In this document: in pieces, positions 6,626-8,715 of the stretch
Numbering within the stretch: the stretch's first letter is position 1
How the letters are laid out: each line of letters starts with the position of its first letter
Source: Gemmatimonadota bacterium
Lineage (GTDB): Bacteria > Latescibacterota > UBA2968 > UBA8231
DNA: 8,715 nucleotides
Assembly (NCBI GenBank): GCA_018673255.1
Contig: JABHDC010000112.1
Coordinates: 1 to 8,715 of the forward strand
Reading direction: 5' to 3'
Position numbers and translations under genes: made by a program
Notes under the pieces: model-generated
Told to the model about the DNA's origin: nothing
Seen by the model: only the letters and a program-made list of their open reading frames with translations
Database searches by the model: none

Positions 6626-6788
6626 GCTACTCGAGGCTACGTCTCTTGTGATTGAGTGATCTGAATCCTGTGGTTGAGCCTTCTGGCCTTCGTGCCTCGA
6701 CAGACTGCGTCGAGTCACTGGGCTCACCAATGCCTGCAGTGCTTCAGAGAGACGTGATGCCTCTCGCGGCTCTCACCGATGGGACGCA
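6608..6788 (+). repeat. Structured intergenic repeat, copy C (complete, overlaps two coding ends)
   Basis: TGCGTCCCATCGGTG at 6608-6622 is the exact reverse complement of 6774-6788 (15 of 15). Pairing continues inward with small gaps: 6624-6627 with 6769-6772, GAGGC 6633-6637 with GCCTC 6759-6763, and ACGTCTCT 6639-6646 with AGAGACGT 6748-6755. TGAGCC 6675-6680 pairs with GGCTCA 6721-6726, and the central hairpin is GTG-c-CTCGAC, loop AGACTGC (6702-6708), and GTCGAG-t-CAC (6692-6718). Nearly the whole element can form one long hairpin. The left arm contains the last codons of the sialidase-like gene; the right arm contains the ATG at 6779 of the next gene. Confidence 0.87.
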
Positions 6789-7600
6789 CGTGGACCCGGC
6801 ACGACCCGCTTGCGGTGGATGAAGAACATGAGGAAAGACCACATTTTCAAGATAACCGGAAGACCTTGAGGGTCGTCACGTACAACATGCGGCAGGGTGG
6901 GTCTCAAGCGAACTGGTCTGAGTTGTTGGCGGCGACGACGCCGGATCTTCTGCTGATTCAGGAGACCAAGGATCCGGCCGCCCTGCTGGAGGATGTCGAC
7001 CACGGGCTGGATCTGGATCACCTGCTCTGGGTGCCTGTCGAGGCGCGTCGATGGGGATCGGCGATGTGGTGGCGTGGTCAGGCGATCCGGCCGATCTCCT
7101 TACCTAGCTTCGAGGGGTGGGTCGTCGGTGGAGAGACCCGGTTGGAGTCCGAATCGATCTTCGTCTTCAGTGTTCACATGCCGCCGGAGCGTGGTTCGTA
7201 TCTGCACTCTGCGAATCGGATGCTGGATGAGTTGAAGCCGATCGTGCAGGGCGGGCAGTTGCTGTTGGGTGGTGACTGGAATGTGGCGACGGCGCGGCGT
7301 GATCCTGATGAGGAGCGGAGGAATCGTCCAGGTGAGCTGGCGCTCTTTGATCGACTGGAATCGGAGTTCGGACTGGTCTCGGCCTGGCGAGTGGCGCACC
7401 CGACAGGACCGCTGCCGCAGACGTTGCGATGGATGAAGGAGCCGACGACACCCTATCACTGCGATGGGCTTTTCATGCCCAGTGGATGGGCGACTTCGAA
7501 TGTGTCAGCCCATGTGCTGGAGGGCCTACCCTGGACGGGACTCAGCGATCATAACCCGGTTGTTGTGGGATTCGACAATCCTCATCGGTCGTCGCCCTGA
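6779..7600 (+). CDS. Endonuclease/exonuclease/phosphatase family protein
   Basis: A 273-residue protein with the full EEP (DNase I/APE1/inositol phosphatase-like) motif set: LRVVTYNMRQG with Asn36, LLLIQETK with Glu62, FSVHMPP with His133, LLGGDWNV with Asp166 and Asn168, HCDGLF with Asp229, and the terminal LSDHNPVV with Asp257 and His258. It should be a metal-dependent phosphodiesterase or phosphomonoesterase acting on nucleic acid, lipid or sugar phosphates; the substrate is not readable. No signal peptide is visible. The first 29 residues precede the fold and carry no motif. The ATG at 6779 lies inside the right arm of repeat copy C and has no ribosome binding site, so the true start may be downstream, for example an in-frame GTG at 6815 or TTG at 6866 with GGA a few bases before it. 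The 3' end overlaps the convergent lipoprotein gene by 59 nt. Confidence 0.92.
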   Translation: MGRTWTRHDPLAVDEEHEERPHFQDNRKTLRVVTYNMRQGGSQANWSELLAATTPDLLLIQETKDPAALLEDVDHGLDLDHLLWVPVEARRWGSAMWWRGQAIRPISLPSFEGWVVGGETRLESESIFVFSVHMPPERGSYLHSANRMLDELKPIVQGGQLLLGGDWNVATARRDPDEERRNRPGELALFDRLESEFGLVSAWRVAHPTGPLPQTLRWMKEPTTPYHCDGLFMPSGWATSNVSAHVLEGLPWTGLSDHNPVVVGFDNPHRSSP

Positions 7601-7958
7601 CCACAGAGACAGTCTGAATCGTGAACACACCGTCATAGTCGGCGGCGAAACCGTCTGTGGCTCTTGGACCCACTTCACCGGTGACTTCCACATAGATCGC
7701 TTCGTAGGGGGTGTCGGTCAGTACCTGGTATTGGGCGATGAGTGGATCCAGGATCTCGCCTTCGCCTCTGAACCACAGGGTCTGCTCCGTGCCGCAGGGA
7801 GTGAACTCGCGGACCTCGTGTCCCCAGATCAGCCGGCCCGGGCGTGCGTCGAGGGTATGGGCACACGCAGGCAGACAGAGGACAGCGGCCAACAGCAGAG
7901 GGCGCCCGATGGGAGACACGCTGCGCAGAACGATGGCAATACTCGACACGACGTTCAT
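7542..7958 (-). CDS. Small predicted lipoprotein, function unknown
   Basis: A 138-residue protein with a lipoprotein signal peptide: PLLLAAVLCLPAC, with Cys32 as the lipidated residue (Leu at -3, Ala at -1; the Pro at -2 is less usual). After it come GRLIWGHEVREFTPCG, a WF pair, a helix DPLIAQYQVL and YVEVTGEVGP. From memory this resembles a family of small Gram-negative lipoproteins with an 'E..F.PCG...W' pattern, which I cannot name with confidence. It would be anchored in the envelope. The ATG at 7958 gives a long 20-residue stretch before the hydrophobic core and has GGAG only 2 nt upstream. A GTG at 7919 would give a more typical 19-residue signal. Its last 59 nt are antisense to the end of the EEP gene. 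Confidence 0.75.
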   Translation of the reverse strand: MNVVSSIAIVLRSVSPIGRPLLLAAVLCLPACAHTLDARPGRLIWGHEVREFTPCGTEQTLWFRGEGEILDPLIAQYQVLTDTPYEAIYVEVTGEVGPRATDGFAADYDGVFTIQTVSVVRATTDEDCRIPQQPGYDR

Positions 7959-8058
7959 ATCTCCACAACCTACATGTCAGATGCTTAGTGAAGGTAGCCT
8001 ATCGCATGGCACTCAAAATCCGAGTTAGAAATTAGAACGCAGGGAGCTAAGGAACAGC
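7959..8058. promoter_or_regulatory. Divergent intergenic region between lipoprotein and VOC2 genes
   Basis: A 100-bp gap between two divergently transcribed genes, visibly more AT-rich than its surroundings (8010-8040). Promoters for both directions are expected here on position, but I could not pick a convincing -35/-10 pair on either strand. Confidence 0.4.
8049..8053 (+). promoter_or_regulatory. Ribosome binding site of the second VOC gene
   Basis: AAGGA lies 5 nt before the ATG at 8059, with GGGAG slightly further upstream. It supports the annotated start. Confidence 0.65.
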
Positions 8059-8400
8059 ATGATCGAAAATGTCATCCCCATTCTGAATGTGAAGAGTCTC
8101 AAAGCCAGTCTCGAGTACTACGAGAACGCCCTGGGCTTCACGAAGGACTGGGGGAATGATGGTTTTGCGGGATTGTCACGTGATGGCTGGCGGATCTATC
8201 TGTCACAGGAAGGCCAAGGCCAGTCCGGGACCTGGCTCTGGGTTGGTGTGGAGGATGTCGACGCGATGTACACCGAGTGCACGTCGAAGGGTGCGAAGTT
8301 GACGTCAGAGATCATCAGCAACGCCTGGGCGCGTGAGTTCCAGGTGGAAGACCTGGATGGTCACGTGCTGCGCTTTGGCGGCGAACCCGAAGCCGAGTAA
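8059..8400 (+). CDS. VOC (glyoxalase/bleomycin-resistance fold) protein 2
   Basis: A 113-residue protein with the pattern VIPILNVKSLKASLEYYENALGF at 5-27, then WVGVEDVDAMYTECTSKGAKL, and FQVEDLDGHVLRFGGE near the end. 'P.L.V..L..S..YY...LGF' is the hallmark of the bleomycin-resistance-protein branch, which binds ligands without a metal; the first-strand His and final Glu of metal-dependent members are not seen. It is the same length as VOC1 at 4762 and shares its architecture, but identity looks low, so a recent duplication is unlikely. The ligand is unknown. The Nudix gene begins 4 nt after the stop, so the two are probably translated from one message. Confidence 0.9.
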   Translation: MIENVIPILNVKSLKASLEYYENALGFTKDWGNDGFAGLSRDGWRIYLSQEGQGQSGTWLWVGVEDVDAMYTECTSKGAKLTSEIISNAWAREFQVEDLDGHVLRFGGEPEAE

Positions 8401-8404
8401 ACAA

Positions 8405-8715
8405 GTGGCGGAAAACTCTGGAAGCCGATGGACGAGACTCGGCAGAGACGTCATCTATCAGAGTCCATGGGTGAATCTGTATGCGGACAAGGTGAAGCTG
8501 CCGCAGGGCCAGATCATCGAACGCTTCCATCTCCTGGATTTCGAGAAGGAGTGTGTGGCGGCGGTCGTGCAGAGTGACTCCGGTGAGATCCTCATGGTTG
8601 AGGTTCTTCGCTACGTGTCCGACTCGGTGGAGTGGGAGGTGCCGGCGGGCATGATCGACAAAGGCGAAGAGATTCTACCGGCGGCGCAGCGGGAGGTGCG
8701 CGAGGAATCAGGATA
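8405..8715 (+). CDS. Nudix hydrolase, ADP-ribose pyrophosphatase-like (3' end outside window)
   Basis: 103 codons are visible, starting from a GTG 4 nt after the VOC2 stop, and the frame is open at the window edge. The Nudix box is complete at residues 82-103: Gly82, Glu88, then REVREESG with Arg96, Glu97, Glu100 and Glu101. The N-terminal region (WTRLGRDVIYQSPWVNLYADKV, then LPQG and ERFHLL) and EWEVPAGMIDKGEE before the box fit the ADP-ribose/ADP-sugar pyrophosphatase branch, which cleaves ADP-ribose to AMP and ribose 5-phosphate. Substrate within that branch is inferred. The GTG start lacks a strong ribosome binding site and is probably read by coupling from VOC2. An ATG at 8428 is out of frame and was not used. 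Confidence 0.93.
   Translation, partial: MAENSGSRWTRLGRDVIYQSPWVNLYADKVKLPQGQIIERFHLLDFEKECVAAVVQSDSGEILMVEVLRYVSDSVEWEVPAGMIDKGEEILPAAQREVREESG

Noticed and set aside
2168..6788. Integron attC sites
   Set aside because: attC sites also keep structure over sequence, but they end in GTTRRRY/RYYYAAC core sites. I found none flanking the copies, and here the conserved part is the central hairpin rather than the ends. No integrase is in the window.
2168..6788. CRISPR array
   Set aside because: Copies are about 2.2 kb apart with genes between them, not short repeats with regular short spacers, and no cas gene is present.
6779..6799. Asp-box-like GRTW at the start of the EEP protein as a relic of the sialidase
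   Set aside because: A 13-nt match (GGGACGCACGTGG) exists with the sialidase Asp box near 5468, in the same reading frame, but it is too short to show shared origin and the rest does not align.
7959..8058. Sigma-70 promoter boxes in the divergent gap
   Set aside because: The best -10-like hexamer (TAGAAA at 8026) has no acceptable -35 at the right distance, and the TTGAGT on the minus strand has no -10 partner.

Overview
The window is GC-rich bacterial DNA that reads like part of an uncultured Gram-negative chromosome. A lipoprotein signal peptide points to an outer envelope. The unusual mix of a formylglycine sulfatase, an Asp-box (BNR) sialidase-like protein, small VOC proteins and a PcfJ-like protein is typical of Planctomycetota, Latescibacterota, Poribacteria and similar lineages. 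That placement is inference from gene content only. No transposase, integrase, rRNA, tRNA or CRISPR array was seen.

Layout, left to right. Positions 1-326 hold the 3' half of a structured repeat (copy D) and a second long inverted repeat. A 608-residue PcfJ-like gene follows on the minus strand (327-2153). Repeat copy A lies just upstream of its start. Then, on the plus strand: a doubtful 85-residue reading frame touching a sulfatase gene (2951-4387), repeat copy B, a VOC protein (4762-5103), a sialidase-like gene (5207-6625), repeat copy C, and an endonuclease/exonuclease/phosphatase-family gene (6779-7600). A minus-strand lipoprotein gene (7542-7958) overlaps the tail of the phosphatase-family gene. 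A second VOC gene (8059-8400) is tightly followed by a Nudix hydrolase gene cut by the window edge (8405-8715).

The sulfatase, sialidase-like and VOC genes may act together in breaking down sulfated or decorated glycans or related small molecules. Neither large enzyme has a visible signal peptide, so the work may be intracellular. VOC2 and Nudix look like a two-gene housekeeping or detoxification unit.

The most interesting content is not a protein. Three complete copies and one partial copy of a roughly 180-230 bp element sit between genes, all in the same orientation. They share an almost invariant central hairpin (CTCGAC/GTCGAG stem followed by TCACTG). Their outer arms differ completely in sequence from copy to copy, yet are complementary within each copy (15-19 bp perfect, longer with small bulges). 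One inner stem shows a matched base-pair exchange between copies. This is the pattern of a folded RNA or single-stranded DNA element rather than a plain repeat. I do not recognise it as a named family.
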